A stretch of 64,000 nt of DNA from Microbacterium aerolatum (lineage in GTDB: Bacteria > Actinomycetota > Actinomycetes > Actinomycetales > Microbacteriaceae), in the NCBI RefSeq assembly GCF_007988825.1, contig NZ_BJUW01000001.1, positions 62,001 through 126,000 of the forward strand, written 5' to 3'. This document shows positions 1-8,061 of this stretch, piece by piece. The notes under the pieces were generated by a model that saw only the letters and a program-made list of their open reading frames with translations, did not search any database and had not been told where the DNA came from. Numbering within the stretch: the first letter of the stretch is position 1; every line of letters begins with the position of its first letter. The position numbers and the translations under genes were made by a program.

Positions 1-90
1 CTCCAACGCCTCGCTCAGCGCTGGGCCGCCGACGACCGCATCGCGGTGCTCGCCGACTCCTTGACGGTCAAACTCCGCCGCGCCTCCTAG
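1..90 (+). CDS. 3' end of an unrecognised gene, cut by the window start
   Basis: Reading from base 1 there are 29 codons followed by TAG at 88-90. The peptide is rich in Arg, Ala and Leu and ends in LRRAS, with codon use typical of the window. It is too short to assign to a family. It converges on the DUF1844 gene, with a small hairpin (GCCCGC-GTA-GCGGGC, 176-190) between the two gene ends. Confidence 0.55.
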   Translation, partial: LQRLAQRWAADDRIAVLADSLTVKLRRAS

Positions 91-175
91 CTCCGCTCTC
101 GCCGCGGTCAACGGCCCGGCGGCAGAGGGCACGCGCCGGAGCGCGCAGCGACGCCGGGCGAACGAGCATCAGGGT

Positions 176-190
176 GCCCGCGTAGCGGGC
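176..190. terminator. Small hairpin between convergent gene ends
   Basis: GCCCGC and GCGGGC pair around a GTA loop in the gap between the gene ending at 90 and the minus-strand gene ending at 258. There is no T-run, so its role as a terminator is only inferred from position. The rest of 91-257 holds no supportable gene. Confidence 0.3.
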
Positions 191-257
191 GGGTCCCCTG
201 CTCTGCGAGAGAGTCGGCGTCGCGGAGCGCGCAGGCGCGAGCCCGGAAACGCGGAGA

Positions 258-650
258 CTAGTTGACCGGCCCGGTCCACTTCTCGCCCGGCCCCTTGCCG
301 ATCGGGTCGGGGATGGCAGATGCTTCGCGGAAAGCCAGCTGCAGGGAACGCAGTCCGTCGCGCAGCGAGCGCGCGTGCATGTCGCTGATCTCGGGAGCGC
401 CGGCGGTGATGAGACCGGCGAGGGAGTTGATGAGCTTGCGCGCCTCGTCGAGGTCCAGCTGCGAATCGGGATCGTCGGCGAGGCCGAGCTTCACGGCCGC
501 CGCGCTCATCAGATGCACGGCGGTTGTGGTGATCACCTCGACGGCCGGAACGTCCGCGATGTCTCGGGTGGCCGACGACGCGGCCTCCTCCTGCTGCTGC
601 CAGCGCTCGTTGCGCTCGTCGTGGACATGATCGGGACCAGGAATCGTCAC
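258..650 (-). CDS. DUF1844 domain-containing protein
   Basis: The 130-residue product has an acidic, Gln/Glu-rich N-terminus, then a helical core with the pattern VEVITTTAVHLMSAAAVKLGL followed by DLDEARKLINSLAGLI, which is typical of the DUF1844 family found beside infC in actinobacteria. The function of the family is unknown. I chose the GTG at 650 because an AGGCGA Shine-Dalgarno-like stretch sits just before it. The longer reading frame to 761 would add a basic 37-residue stretch that does not look like real protein. The gene diverges from infC, and the two share a roughly 260-base intergenic region. Confidence 0.85.
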   Translation of the reverse strand: MTIPGPDHVHDERNERWQQQEEAASSATRDIADVPAVEVITTTAVHLMSAAAVKLGLADDPDSQLDLDEARKLINSLAGLITAGAPEISDMHARSLRDGLRSLQLAFREASAIPDPIGKGPGEKWTGPVN

Positions 651-667
651 TTCGCCTTGCCTTCTGT

Positions 668-673
668 TAGACT
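668..673 (+). promoter_or_regulatory. Possible -10 element for infC-rpmI-rplT
   Basis: TAGACT is the -10 sequence that recurs in this window. Used here, it would give infC a leader of about 235 bases. No clear -35 is visible. Confidence 0.35.
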
Positions 674-745
674 TTGGCGGGCTCCGGAGCGTAATGCCCC
701 GGATCGAAAGAGGATTCACTTCCCACCCGCGCTTGCCGTTCCAGG

Positions 746-799
746 CTACCGGGTCTTGCACTCCGCCGGTTCACGCCGGTAGATCGGACGATGTCCGAT
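746..799 (+). promoter_or_regulatory. Structured infC leader with two hairpins
   Basis: Two stems lie upstream of infC: CTACCGG (746-752) with CCGGTAG (776-782), and the perfect 7-bp stem ATCGGAC (783-789) with GTCCGAT (93-99 of the same hundred, i.e. 793-799) around a GAT loop. They abut without a gap. Control of infC-rpmI-rplT through leader RNA is known in several bacteria, by different mechanisms. A regulatory role here is inference from the long leader and its structure. Confidence 0.4.
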
Positions 800-913
800 G
801 ATCAGGGTGCGAAGCCGATGTCTGAATGTCGGCGGGTGGGATGGCGACTCCGATTTCACGGTGTGACGCAAAAGCGTTGCAGTGGCCGAATCCCATCGTC
901 TAAGGAGTTCCGC

Positions 914-1522
<609 letters not shown>

Positions 1523-1593
1523 TCCGCCCCACACACTCCCGCGATGCGGGTTGACAACGTCGCCTGAGAAGGCGCCATACGAAGGAAGAGAAG

Positions 1594-1791
1594 ATGCCGA
1601 AGCAGAAGACCCACTCGGGTGCTAAGAAGCGCTTCAAGCTCACTGGAAGCGGCAAGCTGAAGAAGCAGCAGGCCGGGATGCGCCACAACCTCGAGCACAA
1701 GTCGAGCCGCCGCACCCGTCGCCTCAACCAGGACCAGGTGCTGTCGAAGGCCGACTCCAAGGTCGCCAACAAGCTCCTCGGCCGCGGCTGA
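1594..1791 (+). CDS. rpmI: 50S ribosomal protein L35
   Basis: This 65-residue, strongly basic protein has the L35 pattern: it begins [15 protein letters not shown], with [11 protein letters not shown] and the C-terminal LGRG. It binds 23S rRNA in the large subunit. The GGAAG purine run lies about 8 bases before the ATG. It sits between infC and rplT, the standard order, and is surely co-transcribed with both. Confidence 0.97.
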   Translation: MPKQKTHSGAKKRFKLTGSGKLKKQQAGMRHNLEHKSSRRTRRLNQDQVLSKADSKVANKLLGRG

Positions 1792-1823
1792 GCGCCCGAA
1801 CGCACGAATAGGAACACAGGAAA

Positions 1824-2210
1824 ATGGCAAGAGTCAAGCGGGCGGTAAACGCCCACAAGAAGCGTCGCGTCATCCTTGAGCGCGCCTCCGGTTACCGCGG
1901 TCAGCGTTCGCGCCTCTACCGCAAGGCCAAAGAGCAGGTCATCCACTCGCTGGTCTACTCGTACCGTGACCGTCGCAAGCGCAAGGGCGACTTCCGCCGC
2001 CTCTGGATCCAGCGCATCAACGCCGCTGCCCGCCAGAACGGCATCACGTACAACCGCTTCATCCAGGGCCTGGGCCTTGCAGGCGTGCAGGTCGACCGCC
2101 GCATGCTCGCCGAGCTCGCGGTGAACGAGCCGGCGACCTTCACGTCGCTGGTCGAGACGGCCAAGAAGGCGCTGCCTTCGGACGTCAACGCACCGAAGTC
2201 GGCTGCGTAA
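1824..2210 (+). CDS. rplT: 50S ribosomal protein L20
   Basis: The 128-residue product starts [15 protein letters not shown] and contains [31 protein letters not shown] and [10 protein letters not shown], all typical of L20, which nucleates large-subunit assembly. Length fits the family, with a short acidic-to-basic C-terminal extension. It is the last gene of the infC operon and is followed directly by a strong hairpin terminator. In some bacteria L20 autoregulates the operon; nothing here shows that directly. Confidence 0.97.
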   Translation: MARVKRAVNAHKKRRVILERASGYRGQRSRLYRKAKEQVIHSLVYSYRDRRKRKGDFRRLWIQRINAAARQNGITYNRFIQGLGLAGVQVDRRMLAELAVNEPATFTSLVETAKKALPSDVNAPKSAA

Positions 2211-2221
2211 GCATCCTTCAC

Positions 2222-2260
2222 GGAACGGGCGCTCTCCCTCGGGGGAGCGCCCGTTCCTGT
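2222..2260 (+). terminator. Terminator of the infC-rpmI-rplT operon
   Basis: GGAACGGGCGCTC (2222-2234) pairs perfectly with GAGCGCCCGTTCC (2245-2257) around a 10-base loop, followed by TGTATT. The 13-bp GC-rich stem starts 11 bases after the rplT stop. It also lies just beyond the stop of the minus-strand DUF2809 gene, so it may work in both directions. Confidence 0.85.
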
Positions 2261-2264
2261 ATTC

Positions 2265-2684
2265 TCACGGCTGTTGCGCAGCGCGGCGACGCAGAGCCCG
2301 AGAGACCACCACGTCCAGCAGCATCGCGCAGACGACCGCGAACGCATAGACGAGAAGATCGCGCCGGTCGAAGTGCGCTCCCAGCACGAGCGCTGCGGGC
2401 GGGAAGAGCTCGGCGAGCGTCGCCGGCACGTCGGTGAGCTGCAGGAACTCGATCACCGTGCACACGATGATCGCAAGCGCCGCACACAGCGAGCGCGCAC
2501 GCCGTGGAAGCAGGAAGGCGAACACCAGGTAGACGAGGGCCGCGTAGAGCGCGTCGCCGGCCATGTCGCCGAGATCGCCGGAACCGAACCGATGCACGCA
2601 GAGTCCTCCTGCGACGGTGACCGCGGCGAGGACGGCGAGAACGATCCGTCGCCTGGCTGCTGATCGATGCGACATGGACGGCAC
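2265..2684 (-). CDS. DUF2809 family membrane protein
   Basis: The 139-residue product is mostly hydrophobic, with about four membrane segments. It carries the family hallmarks RFGSGDLGDMAGDALYAALV near residue 35, EFLQL near residue 83, and a basic C-terminus. Its function is unknown. The start is GTG at 2684: a TAGAGT -10 (2691-2696) ends six bases before it, the leaderless pattern seen elsewhere in the window. The ATG at 2675, three codons in, is the alternative. It is divergent from the rRNA methyltransferase gene. Confidence 0.82.
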   Translation of the reverse strand: MPSMSHRSAARRRIVLAVLAAVTVAGGLCVHRFGSGDLGDMAGDALYAALVYLVFAFLLPRRARSLCAALAIIVCTVIEFLQLTDVPATLAELFPPAALVLGAHFDRRDLLVYAFAVVCAMLLDVVVSRALRRRAAQQP

Positions 2685-2690
2685 ACCGGG

Positions 2691-2696
2691 ACTCTA
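2691..2696 (-). promoter_or_regulatory. -10 element, leaderless DUF2809 gene
   Basis: TAGAGT on the minus strand is separated by six bases from the GTG at 2684, so transcription would begin at or next to the start codon. Confidence 0.55.
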
Positions 2697-2770
2697 TTGC
2701 GGCAGACTGCGTGATCGCCGAATGATGAAGAGCGGGTGAACGCGCTCCAGGATCCGCGCGGGTATCCCTC

Positions 2771-2776
2771 TAGACT
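2771..2776 (+). promoter_or_regulatory. -10 element, leaderless methyltransferase gene
   Basis: TAGACT is separated by six bases from the GTG at 2783, and no Shine-Dalgarno sequence is present between them. Confidence 0.6.
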
Positions 2777-2782
2777 GAAGCC

Positions 2783-3595
2783 GTGCTGGAGAATCCGCGG
2801 TCGCCGCGTGTCAGAGCCGTCGCGAAGCTGACCAAGCGCAGTGCGCGGACGGACACCGGGCTGTTCCTCCTCGAGGGGCCGCAGGCCGTACGCGAGGCAC
2901 TGTCGTACCGCCCGGACGCCGTCGTCGAACTGTTCGCGACCCCCGCAGGCTGGGAGAAGCATCCCGATCTGCGTACTGCCGCCGCCGAGCACGACGTGGA
3001 GGTCGAGTTCGTCACGGAGTACGTGCTGGGCGCCATGGCCGACACGGTCACCCCGCAGGGCGTCATAGCCGTCGCGCGCCAGATCCCGACCTCCGTGCGG
3101 GACATCTTCGCGGCATCCCCGCGTCTCATCGCAATCTGCGAGGAGGTGCGCGACCCCGGCAACCTCGGAACGATCATCAGAGCCGCGGACGCCGCGGGCG
3201 CGGATGCCGTCGTCCTCACCGGCCGCACAGTCGACCCGTACAACCCCAAGGTGGTCCGCTCGACGACGGGTTCGCTGTTCCACCTGCCGGTCTCCGTCGG
3301 AGGTGACCTGGAAGACGTCGTGCGACGCGCGCACGAGGCGGAGATCACCGTGCTCGCCGCAGACGTCAAGGGCGATGACCTTCTGCAGGCACGCGCCGAA
3401 GGCGTGCTCTCGGGGCCCACCGCCTGGCTGTTCGGCAACGAGGCGCACGGGCTCGAGCAGAGCTCCCTGGATCTCGCGGACCACGTGCTGAAGCTGCCGA
3501 TCTTCGGCCGCGCGGAATCCCTCAACCTCGCCACCGCCGCGAGCGTCTGCCTGTACGAGAGCGCCTTCACCCAGCGCGCCGTCGACGGCCGGTGA
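2783..3595 (+). CDS. TrmH/SpoU-family rRNA 2'-O-methyltransferase
   Basis: This SAM-dependent enzyme probably methylates a ribose 2'-OH in 23S rRNA or tRNA. The 270-residue product has an N-terminal substrate-binding domain (LFLLEGPQAVREAL, residues 27-40) and a C-terminal SPOUT knot. The three SpoU motifs are visible: PGNLGTIIR (125-133), LFGNEAHGL (216-224) and LPIFGRAESLNLATAAS (238-254). In many actinobacteria this gene follows rplT and precedes pheST, as here. The start is GTG at 2783, with a TAGACT six bases upstream. The precise target nucleotide cannot be told from sequence. Confidence 0.92.
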   Translation: MLENPRSPRVRAVAKLTKRSARTDTGLFLLEGPQAVREALSYRPDAVVELFATPAGWEKHPDLRTAAAEHDVEVEFVTEYVLGAMADTVTPQGVIAVARQIPTSVRDIFAASPRLIAICEEVRDPGNLGTIIRAADAAGADAVVLTGRTVDPYNPKVVRSTTGSLFHLPVSVGGDLEDVVRRAHEAEITVLAADVKGDDLLQARAEGVLSGPTAWLFGNEAHGLEQSSLDLADHVLKLPIFGRAESLNLATAASVCLYESAFTQRAVDGR

Positions 3596-3664
3596 CATCG
3601 CCTCCCTCGGTTACAACTGTGTAACCCGCGACAGGATGTGCTGGCTCCGGGGCTGCTGTCCTTC

Positions 3665-3670
3665 TAATGT
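3665..3670 (+). promoter_or_regulatory. -10 element of the glutamate transport operon
   Basis: TAATGT ends six bases before the ATG at 3677, so the operon mRNA is likely leaderless. Confidence 0.55.
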
Positions 3671-3676
3671 TGGGAC

Positions 3677-4426
3677 ATGACCGAGACTGGCGCACCCCTT
3701 GTCGTGGTGGAGAACGTTCAGAAGCACTACGGCGAGTTCCAGGCCCTGACCGACATCGACCTCACGGTGAACAGGGGCGAGGTGGTCGTCGTGATCGGGC
3801 CGTCTGGCTCGGGCAAGTCGACGCTCTGCCGCACCATCAACCGGCTCGAGACGATCACCAGCGGCACGATCAAGATCGACGGCAAGGAACTCCCGGCCGA
3901 GGGCAAGGAACTCGCCCACCTGCGCGCCGACGTCGGAATGGTCTTCCAGTCGTTCAACCTGTTCGCCCACCTCACGATCCTCGAGAACGTGACGCTCGGA
4001 CCCATCAAGGTCCGAGGCATGAAGAAGGCGGATGCCGACAAGGAGGCGATGACGCTGCTCGAACGCGTCGGCGTCGCACAACAGGCGTCGAAGCTGCCTG
4101 CGCAGCTCTCCGGCGGCCAGCAGCAGCGCGTCGCTATCGCCCGCGCGCTCGCGATGCAGCCCAAGGTCATGCTCTTCGACGAGCCGACCAGCGCGCTCGA
4201 CCCCGAGATGATCAACGAGGTCCTCGACGTCATGGTGCAGCTCGCCAAGGAGGGCATGACGATGATCGTCGTCACCCACGAGATGGGCTTCGCCCGCAAG
4301 GCTGCGAACCGCGTCGTCTTCATGGCCGACGGCAGGATCGTCGAAGAGGCGACACCCGAGGAGTTCTTCACCAATCCGAAGAGCGACCGCGCCAAGGACT
4401 TCCTCTCGAAGCTCCTCACCCACTGA
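3677..4426 (+). CDS. gluA: Glutamate-type amino acid ABC transporter, ATP-binding protein
   Basis: This cytoplasmic ATPase powers the importer encoded by the next three genes. In 249 residues it has the Walker A motif GPSGSGKST (41-49), the Q-loop MVFQSFNLF (88-96), the signature LSGGQQQR (144-151), Walker B VMLFDEP (164-170) and the H-loop His201. The sequence fits the polar amino acid (GlnQ/GluA) subfamily. The ATG at 3677 is supported by a TAATGT -10 six bases upstream. The order ATPase, binding protein, permease, permease matches gluABCD of Corynebacterium, so glutamate is the best substrate guess; glutamine or aspartate remain possible. Confidence 0.94.
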   Translation: MTETGAPLVVVENVQKHYGEFQALTDIDLTVNRGEVVVVIGPSGSGKSTLCRTINRLETITSGTIKIDGKELPAEGKELAHLRADVGMVFQSFNLFAHLTILENVTLGPIKVRGMKKADADKEAMTLLERVGVAQQASKLPAQLSGGQQQRVAIARALAMQPKVMLFDEPTSALDPEMINEVLDVMVQLAKEGMTMIVVTHEMGFARKAANRVVFMADGRIVEEATPEEFFTNPKSDRAKDFLSKLLTH

Positions 4427-4462
4427 CCTTTCTCTCACACACAGCACAAGAAGGAGACGCTC

Positions 4463-5365
4463 ATGCGACGCACACGGACACTGGCGGGAATCGGGATCGC
4501 GGCGACCGCGCTGCTCGCCCTCACCGCCTGCAACAGCGGCAGCCCGACGACGCCCGGCGGCGACGGCGGCGAAGAGGGCGACGCGCCCGCATACGAGGTG
4601 GCGACGGACTTCCAGCTCGAGGGCAGCCCGACTTTCGACGCCATGGTCGAGCGCGGCGGGCCGATCATCGGTGTCAAGGAGGACCAGCCCAACCTCGGTT
4701 ACCTCGACGTCACCACGGGGGAGCGCAGCGGCTTCGACATCGAGATCGCGCGCTGGATCGCCGCATCCCTCGGCTTCGAAGAGGGCGACATCACCTACGA
4801 GCCGATCGCATCCGCGAACCGCGAGCAGGCGCTCGTGAACGGCGACATCGACTACTACGTCGGAACGTACTCGATCACCGACTCCCGCAAGGAGCAGATC
4901 GACTTCGCAGGCCCCTACTTCGTCACGGGGCAGGGCTTCCTGGTCGGCGCGGACAGCGAGATGACCGAGGTGAACGACGTCTCGGACTTCAACGGGATGA
5001 CCGTCTGCTCGGCCACCGGGTCGACGCCGATCCAGAACATCAAGGACAACTTCCCCGAGATCAAGACCGCGGAGTACGACATCTACTCGCAGTGCGTCGA
5101 GGACCTGATCAGCGGCAAGGTGGACGCGGTCACGACGGACGCTGCGATCCTGATCGGTTACGCGGCGCAGAACCCCGACGAGCTCAAGGTTCTCGACGGT
5201 CTGTTCACCGAGGAGCGCTACGGCGTCGGCATCCCGAAGGGCGACACCGCCCTGCTGGATCACATCAACACCCTGTTCACCGATGGCGGCGACACCTGGC
5301 AGGCGATCTTCGACGCGACGCTCGGCCAGTCCGGCATCGAGGTCGAGCAGCCGGCCGTCGACTGA
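4463..5365 (+). CDS. gluB: Glutamate-type ABC transporter, substrate-binding lipoprotein
   Basis: The 300-residue product starts with a basic n-region and hydrophobic stretch ending in the lipobox LTAC (Cys22), so it is a membrane-anchored lipoprotein facing outward. It then has a Gly/acidic linker and a periplasmic-binding fold of the SBP_bac_3 type: GVKEDQPNLGYLD, GFDIEIARWIA, NREQALVNGDIDYYVGTYSIT and KEQIDFAGPYFVTGQGFLV. A strong AAGGAG precedes the ATG. It captures the amino acid for the GluC/GluD permeases. Confidence 0.94.
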   Translation: MRRTRTLAGIGIAATALLALTACNSGSPTTPGGDGGEEGDAPAYEVATDFQLEGSPTFDAMVERGGPIIGVKEDQPNLGYLDVTTGERSGFDIEIARWIAASLGFEEGDITYEPIASANREQALVNGDIDYYVGTYSITDSRKEQIDFAGPYFVTGQGFLVGADSEMTEVNDVSDFNGMTVCSATGSTPIQNIKDNFPEIKTAEYDIYSQCVEDLISGKVDAVTTDAAILIGYAAQNPDELKVLDGLFTEERYGVGIPKGDTALLDHINTLFTDGGDTWQAIFDATLGQSGIEVEQPAVD

Positions 5366-5431
5366 CGATCGGATGATGAGGGGCGGCCCCAGTGGCCGTC
5401 CCTCACCTGATATCTGAGAAGGGGAGGGCGC

Positions 5432-6088
5432 GTGGACGCCATCTTCGGCAACCTCGACCTCTGGGGCGAGGGCATCACCTACACCCTGCTGGTGTTCTTC
5501 TTCGGAGGCATCATCGCGCTGGTGCTCGGCACCATCGTGGGAGCGATGCGGGTGTCGCCGGTTCCGGTCGCGCGCGCGGTCGGAACCGCGTACGTCACCC
5601 TCGTGCGCAATACTCCGCTCACGCTCGTGTTCTTCTTCTTCGTATTCGGATACAGCGCGCTCGCGCTGCCGACCCTGTCGAACACCGTGCTCGGCATCCT
5701 GGCGATCGGGGTGTACACCGCGACGTACGTCGCCGAAACCCTGCGCGCAGGCATCAACACCGTGCCGGTCGGCCAGGCCGAAGCAGCCAGAGCCATCGGA
5801 CTCCCCTTCGGACAGGTGATGACGCAGGTCGTGCTGCCCCAGGCGTTCCGATCGGTGGTGCCGCCGATGATGAGCGTGTTCATCGCGCTGCTGAAGAACA
5901 CCACGGTCGCTGCCGGGTTCTCCATCGCGGTGCTTCCGCAGCTGCAGTCGACGATCTCCAACTCGCACACTCGTCAGGGGAGCCCCATGGAGGTCCTGCT
6001 CTGGGTCGCGGTCATCTTCGTCGCCCTCGTCATGCTGCTGACTTGGCTGCAGCGAACTCTTGAGAACCGATGGAGGATCGCACGATGA
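5432..6088 (+). CDS. gluC: Glutamate-type ABC transporter permease (GluC-like)
   Basis: This 218-residue inner-membrane permease has about five membrane segments and the coupling-helix motif around INTVPVGQAEAARAIGLPFG (residues 109-128), which contacts the ATPase. The HisM/ArtQ-type signatures LVRNTPLTLVFFFF and VVPPMMSVFIALLKNT are present. GTG at 5432 is preceded by GGGGAGG. It overlaps the next permease by four bases (ATGA), indicating translational coupling. Confidence 0.93.
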   Translation: MDAIFGNLDLWGEGITYTLLVFFFGGIIALVLGTIVGAMRVSPVPVARAVGTAYVTLVRNTPLTLVFFFFVFGYSALALPTLSNTVLGILAIGVYTATYVAETLRAGINTVPVGQAEAARAIGLPFGQVMTQVVLPQAFRSVVPPMMSVFIALLKNTTVAAGFSIAVLPQLQSTISNSHTRQGSPMEVLLWVAVIFVALVMLLTWLQRTLENRWRIAR

Positions 6089-6978
6089 CGTCTGTGCTCT
6101 TCGACGTCCCCGGCCCCCGGGCCCGTCGTCGCAATATGATCCTCGCGATCGCGACGGTCGTCGTCGTCATCGCGGTGATCGCGTTCCTCGTCTGGCGGCT
6201 CTCGATCACGAACCAGTTCAGCGCCTCGAAGTGGAACGTCTTCACCTACACCGCGGTGTGGTCCTCGATCGGGCAGATGCTGCTGAACACCCTGCGCGCC
6301 TTCGCGCTGGCGGCCGTGCTGAGCCTCGCACTCGGGTTCGTGCTCGCCATCGGACGCATGTCCGACCACGCCTGGGTGCGAGTGCCGGTGACCGTGATCA
6401 CCGAGGTCTTCCGAGCCATCCCTGTGCTCGTGCTCATGATGATCCTGTACTACGGTCTGCCGACTCTCGGAATGAAGGTCGACCCCTACTGGGCCGTGGT
6501 TCTCGCCCTGATGGCCTACAACGGATCCGTCCTCGCCGAGGCGCTGCGCGCCGGCATCGAATCGCTGCCCCGCGGTCAGGGAGAAGCGGGCTACGCCATC
6601 GGTCTGCGCAAGAGCGGTGTCATGAGGCTGATCCTGCTTCCGCAGGCCGTGCGCGCCATGCTTCCGGTCATCGTCGCACAGCTCGTCGTCGTGATGAAGG
6701 ACACCGCGCTCGGGTTCATCATCACCTATCAGGAGCTGCTGTACTACGCCAAGCTGCTCAGCTCCCAGCCCGGACGCCCGATCCTGCAGTCGGCGCTCGT
6801 CATCGGAGGCATCTACATCATCATGTGTCTGATCCTCTCCGGCATCGCCAAGTGGGCGGAGATCAAGACGCGCCGCTCGCCGAAGGTGAAGGCGCTGGAG
6901 GCCGACAACGCCGCGGTCATGCACGACGGCACGAACACCGAGCTCATCGCCGCGCAGAAGCCGCCCAAGGCGGACTGA
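6085..6978 (+). CDS. gluD: Glutamate-type ABC transporter permease (GluD-like)
   Basis: The second permease (297 residues) pairs with GluC. It has an N-terminal membrane segment, the pattern VFRAIPVLVLMMILYYGLP, the EAA-loop IESLPRGQGEAGYAIGLRKS and a charged cytoplasmic C-terminal tail of about 35 residues. ATG at 6085 lies in the ATGA overlap with gluC, and GGAGG at 6072-6076 is correctly spaced. An ATG at 6070 in the same frame would sit before this ribosome site and is less likely. It ends the transporter operon; pheS follows with its own promoter. Confidence 0.92.
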   Translation: MTSVLFDVPGPRARRRNMILAIATVVVVIAVIAFLVWRLSITNQFSASKWNVFTYTAVWSSIGQMLLNTLRAFALAAVLSLALGFVLAIGRMSDHAWVRVPVTVITEVFRAIPVLVLMMILYYGLPTLGMKVDPYWAVVLALMAYNGSVLAEALRAGIESLPRGQGEAGYAIGLRKSGVMRLILLPQAVRAMLPVIVAQLVVVMKDTALGFIITYQELLYYAKLLSSQPGRPILQSALVIGGIYIIMCLILSGIAKWAEIKTRRSPKVKALEADNAAVMHDGTNTELIAAQKPPKAD

Positions 6979-7006
6979 TGCGAACAGCCGGCGCATCGCG
7001 CGCCGG

Positions 7007-7012
7007 TAGACT
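7007..7012 (+). promoter_or_regulatory. -10 element of pheST
   Basis: TAGACT ends eight bases before the GTG of pheS at 7021. Such a short or absent leader leaves no room for a T-box or peptide attenuator, both common on pheST in other bacteria. Confidence 0.5.
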
Positions 7013-7020
7013 CATGTCTT

Positions 7021-8061
7021 GTGTCTGACGCCCCAGAAATCACGCCCGAGGCGGTGGAATCCGCCGTCGCCGCAGCTCTCGAAGCGATCGGTGCCGCCGC
7101 GACCACAGCCGAGCTGAAGGCCGCTCGCGCCGCGCACGTCGCGGAAGGATCGCCGCTGGCCGTCCTCAACGCCTCGATGCGCCAGGTGGCGCCCGAACAC
7201 AAGGCGACCTTCGGCAAGCTCATCGGCCAGGGCCGCGGCCAGGTCACCAAGGCGCTCGACGCCAAGGAGGCCGAGCTCGCGGAGGCCGAGACCGCCGCGC
7301 GCCTCGAGGCCGAGCGCGTCGACATCACGGCCGTCTCGACCCGCACGCGCGTGGGCGCCCGGCATCCGCTTCCCCTGCTGCAGGAGGAGATCTCGGACAT
7401 CTTCGTCAGCATGGGCTGGGAGGTGGCCGAAGGCCCCGAGCTCGAGCACGAGTGGTACAACTTCGACGCCCTCAACCTCGACCCCGACCACCCTGCGCGT
7501 CAGATGCAGGACACGTTCTACGTCGACCCGACCAGCCGTCACCTGGTGATGCGCACGCAGACGAGCCCCGTGCAGATGCGCACCATGCTCGACCGCGACG
7601 TGCCGATCTACATCGTCTCGCCCGGCCGCGTGTTCCGCACCGATGAGTACGACGCCACCCACCTGCCGGTGTTCACCCAGGTCGAGGGTCTCGTCGTCGA
7701 CAAGGGCATCACCATGGCGCACCTCAAGGGCACGCTCGATCACCTCGCCCGCCAGCTCTTCGGCGCCGAGGCGAAGACGCGCCTGCGCACCAACTTCTTC
7801 CCCTTCACCGAGCCGTCCGCCGAGTTCGACCTGTGGCATCCGACCTTCAAGGGCGGCGCGCGCTGGATCGAGTGGGGCGGCTGCGGAGTGGTCAACCCGA
7901 ACGTGCTGCGCGCGGCGGGCATCGACCCGGAGGAGTACAGCGGCTTCGCCTTCGGCATCGGCGTCGAGCGCGGGCTCATGTTCCGCAGCGACGTTCAGGA
8001 CATGCGCGACATGGCCGAGGGCGATATCCGATTCAGCGAGCAGTTCGGGATGGTGGTGTGA
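7021..8061 (+). CDS. pheS: Phenylalanine--tRNA ligase alpha subunit
   Basis: This is the catalytic subunit of the alpha2beta2 enzyme that charges tRNA-Phe. Of 346 residues, the first roughly 90 form the coiled-coil arm that binds tRNA, rich in Ala, Glu and Lys. The class II core follows: GARHPLPLLQEEI, motif 2 VFRTDEYDATHLPVFTQVEG, and motif 3 FAFGIGVERGLMF near the C-terminus. The GTG start at 7021 fits the family start, with TAGACT just upstream. The stop overlaps the ATG of pheT (TGATG), coupling the subunits. Confidence 0.97.
   Translation: MSDAPEITPEAVESAVAAALEAIGAAATTAELKAARAAHVAEGSPLAVLNASMRQVAPEHKATFGKLIGQGRGQVTKALDAKEAELAEAETAARLEAERVDITAVSTRTRVGARHPLPLLQEEISDIFVSMGWEVAEGPELEHEWYNFDALNLDPDHPARQMQDTFYVDPTSRHLVMRTQTSPVQMRTMLDRDVPIYIVSPGRVFRTDEYDATHLPVFTQVEGLVVDKGITMAHLKGTLDHLARQLFGAEAKTRLRTNFFPFTEPSAEFDLWHPTFKGGARWIEWGGCGVVNPNVLRAAGIDPEEYSGFAFGIGVERGLMFRSDVQDMRDMAEGDIRFSEQFGMVV

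Noticed and set aside
91..257. A small gene or RNA in the GC-rich gap before the DUF1844 gene
   Set aside because: No open frame with a start signal and no fold beyond a 6-bp hairpin; it lies between two gene ends.
3611..5968. A 785-residue open frame on the minus strand
   Set aside because: It is antisense to gluA, gluB and gluC, and its protein is Asp/Arg/His-rich and repetitive, as expected when high-GC coding DNA is read backwards.
6979..7020. T-box or attenuator upstream of pheST
   Set aside because: The 42-base gap is too short, and the -10 lies within eight bases of the start codon, so there is no leader RNA.
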